40,194 nt of DNA from Deltaproteobacteria bacterium (GTDB taxonomy: Bacteria; Myxococcota_A; UBA796; UBA9615): positions 1 to 40,194 of the forward strand of contig JAGSHC010000025.1 in the NCBI GenBank assembly GCA_023954745.1, given 5' to 3'. Positions 38,524 to 40,194 of this stretch are shown piece by piece. Each line of letters starts with the position of its first letter. The first letter of the stretch is position 1. Below the pieces are notes generated by a model. The model did no database searches and had not been told where the DNA came from. It worked only from the letters and a program-made list of their open reading frames with translations. A program made the position numbers and the translations under genes.

Positions 38524-40194
38524 ATGGTTCTGCCCGCTGCTGGTTCGCTCATCGGTCCCCAAGACCTTCTACTGCTTCGCCCCAATGGGCTGGCGGGGGG
38601 AGCGACCCTGCGGGAACTGGCAGCGGCGTTGGCCGAGCGGCTTCCGGATGTGAAGCCCACTGACGTGCTCGGCGCAGCGGCGCTGCAGGCCTCGTTCCTC
38701 GCGCTGGCGGGTCACTTCGATGTGCAGGAGCCTCGCGCCCTGGACCGTGCCCGGGCTCAGGCGCCGGAGCAGCTCCCGTCGACCCTGTCTGGGGCTGGCG
38801 TGGGCGCGGGCGCCACGGCGGCGTCCGAACTCGCGGCGCTGCTGGTGCTTCGGGCCTTGGCCGCCAACCCCGCCCTTCGTGGGCTCCGCCCCCTCCTCGA
38901 TCTGGCTCCATGGCCCGCTGTCGAGGCCGGGGTCGCCTCGGCAGCCCAGTGGCTGACGGAGAACGAGCCACCCCTCCGTGGGTGGGGCCCGCTCCCGGCC
39001 GTCTTCGCCCAGCCCGCTGCGGCGGCGGACACGGTGGAGGGCCAGCTGGAGTGGATGGCAGACGCCTGGTCGGAGTTGTTGCCCCCGGCGCTTGTGCAGT
39101 CCATCGGTCGGGTTCGGGGCGCCGTCGCGGAAGAGCAGACCCATCGAGGCTCGGGCCCCGGCCCCGTGCAGGGACCCGGGGTGGGCTCGGGTCCTGGGGA
39201 CGCCGTGGGCGATGACGCGGAGGAGAGCTTCTCCGAGGACCACGACTGGATGCCCTCGTGCGTGCTCATCGCCAAGCAGGCGTTCGTCTGGCTCGACCAG
39301 TTGAGCAAGCAGCACGGCCAGTCCATCACGCGCCTCGATCAGATCCCGAACGAGGAGCTGGACGAGCTCGCGGCCCGGGGGTTCACCGGCCTCTGGCTCA
39401 TCGGACTTTGGGAGAGAAGCGACGCGTCGCGCGAGATCAAGCGGCGCATGGGGAACCCGGAGGCAGAGGCCTCCGCCTACTCGCTGTGGGACTACGTGAT
39501 CGCTGAGCGCCTGGGGGGCGAGGACGCCTGGCGGGACTTGAAGGAGCGGGCCTCAGAGCGAGGGATCCGGCTGGCGTCAGACATGGTGCCCAACCACGTG
39601 GGCATCGATGGTCGATGGGTCGTGGAGCATCCCGACTGGTTCGTCCAGCTGCCCCAGCCCCCATACCCGGGCTACACCTTCGACGGTCCCGATCTCTGCG
39701 AGGACTCCCGGGTGGGCGTCTATCTCGAAGATGGCTACTGGACGCGCTCCGACGCCGCCGTCGTGTTCAAGCGGGTCGACCACCACACCGGAGAGGTGCG
39801 GTACCTCTATCACGGCAACGACGGCACCCAGATGCCGTGGAACGACACCGCCCAGCTCGACTACCTCAACCCCGCGGTGCGGGAGGCCGTGATCCAGCTG
39901 ATCCTCTCGGTGGCGCGCCGCTTTCCCATCATCCGCTTCGACGCGGCCATGACTCTGGCGCGGCGTCACGTGCAGCGGCTGTGGCACCCGACGCCGGGCG
40001 CTGCCGGCGCGGTGCCCTCCCGAGCCGAGCACGGCGCGGACGCCTCCGAGTTCGCCGCCGCCATGCCCCAGGAGTTCTGGCGGGAGGTCGTGGAGCGCGT
40101 GCAGGAGGAGACCCCCGGGACCCTCTTGCTGGCCGAGGCCTTCTGGATGATGGAGGGCTACTTCGTCCGCAACCTGGGCATGCACCGCGTCTAC
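38524..40194 (+). CDS. GH13 alpha-amylase-family enzyme with N-terminal extension (3' truncated)
   Basis: The frame runs from ATG 38524 (GGAG five bases upstream) to the window end, 557 codons without a stop. Residues ~1-265 are an Ala/Leu-rich, mostly helical extension that I do not recognise, with a Gly/Pro-rich hinge near 210-225. The catalytic TIM barrel then begins (ITRLDQIPNEELDELAARGF, GLWLIGLWERS). GH13 motifs are region I DMVPNHVG, region II FPIIRFDAAMT (nucleophile Asp) and region III LLAEAFWMMEG (acid Glu); region IV lies outside. The enzyme acts on alpha-glucans; whether it hydrolyses or transfers (for example a maltosyltransferase-like GlgE or branching type) is not decidable. 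No signal peptide, so probably cytoplasmic. Confidence 0.85.
   Translation, partial: MVLPAAGSLIGPQDLLLLRPNGLAGGATLRELAAALAERLPDVKPTDVLGAAALQASFLALAGHFDVQEPRALDRARAQAPEQLPSTLSGAGVGAGATAASELAALLVLRALAANPALRGLRPLLDLAPWPAVEAGVASAAQWLTENEPPLRGWGPLPAVFAQPAAAADTVEGQLEWMADAWSELLPPALVQSIGRVRGAVAEEQTHRGSGPGPVQGPGVGSGPGDAVGDDAEESFSEDHDWMPSCVLIAKQAFVWLDQLSKQHGQSITRLDQIPNEELDELAARGFTGLWLIGLWERSDASREIKRRMGNPEAEASAYSLWDYVIAERLGGEDAWRDLKERASERGIRLASDMVPNHVGIDGRWVVEHPDWFVQLPQPPYPGYTFDGPDLCEDSRVGVYLEDGYWTRSDAAVVFKRVDHHTGEVRYLYHGNDGTQMPWNDTAQLDYLNPAVREAVIQLILSVARRFPIIRFDAAMTLARRHVQRLWHPTPGAAGAVPSRAEHGADASEFAAAMPQEFWREVVERVQEETPGTLLLAEAFWMMEGYFVRNLGMHRVY

Noticed and set aside
38524-40194. Minus-strand frames within the right-edge region as genes
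   Set aside because: The plus-strand frame carries three ordered GH13 motifs and a ribosome site; the opposing frames are Arg/Pro/Gly-rich shadows.

Overview
The window looks like a chromosomal segment of a high-GC Myxococcota-type (deltaproteobacterial) organism. The evidence is MYXO-CTERM-like C-termini (short Cys motif, hydrophobic helix, Arg cluster) on three surface proteins, several lipoproteins with Asp-rich linkers directly after the lipidated cysteine, MopE-like and TSP3-like calcium-type repeats, and strong G/C bias at third codon positions. This assignment is an inference; the window holds no rRNA or other taxonomic marker.

Left part (1-8.3 kb): a DUF3604-like gene runs in from the left edge. 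Opposite it lies a tight minus-strand set: inorganic pyrophosphatase, a DsbD-alpha-like exported protein, an unrecognised 863-residue Gly/Ser-rich protein and an exported M28 peptidase. Two of its junctions overlap by one base. Upstream of the set is a TSP3/vWA lipoprotein gene.

Middle (8.3-21.4 kb): mostly housekeeping and envelope genes. They are Lon protease with a long, structured leader; an RND/MMPL-type membrane protein with a YhhN-family protein; a plus-strand run of esterase lipoprotein, RecX, thioredoxin and YccF protein; an ECF sigma factor with an overlapping FecR-like membrane regulator; two unrelated lipoproteins; the GTPase YchF; and a stand-alone GAF protein.

Right part (21.4-38.4 kb): the most distinctive region. 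Two giant paralogous secreted proteins (2396 and 2404 residues) each carry a signal peptide, a shared SHFRG N-terminal region, 16 PKD domains, an Ig-like domain, a TSP3-like segment, four FnIII-like domains and a MYXO-CTERM-like tail. The first 11 PKD domains have WDC (once WNC) plus a second Cys where the last five have WDFGDG. The domain order matches one-to-one between the two proteins, and even the hairpin after the stop codon is shared, so whole genes were duplicated. Between them, on the opposite strand, is a Kelch-like/MopE-like protein with an (SGDDDD)n linker and its own sorting-like tail. A 17-bp tandem repeat lies in the adjoining convergent spacer. Together these look like a cell-surface adhesion or matrix locus; the function is inferred.

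Right edge: a GH13 alpha-amylase-family enzyme with a roughly 265-residue N-terminal extension starts at 38524 and is cut by the window end. I saw no tRNA, rRNA, CRISPR array, insertion sequence or prophage gene.
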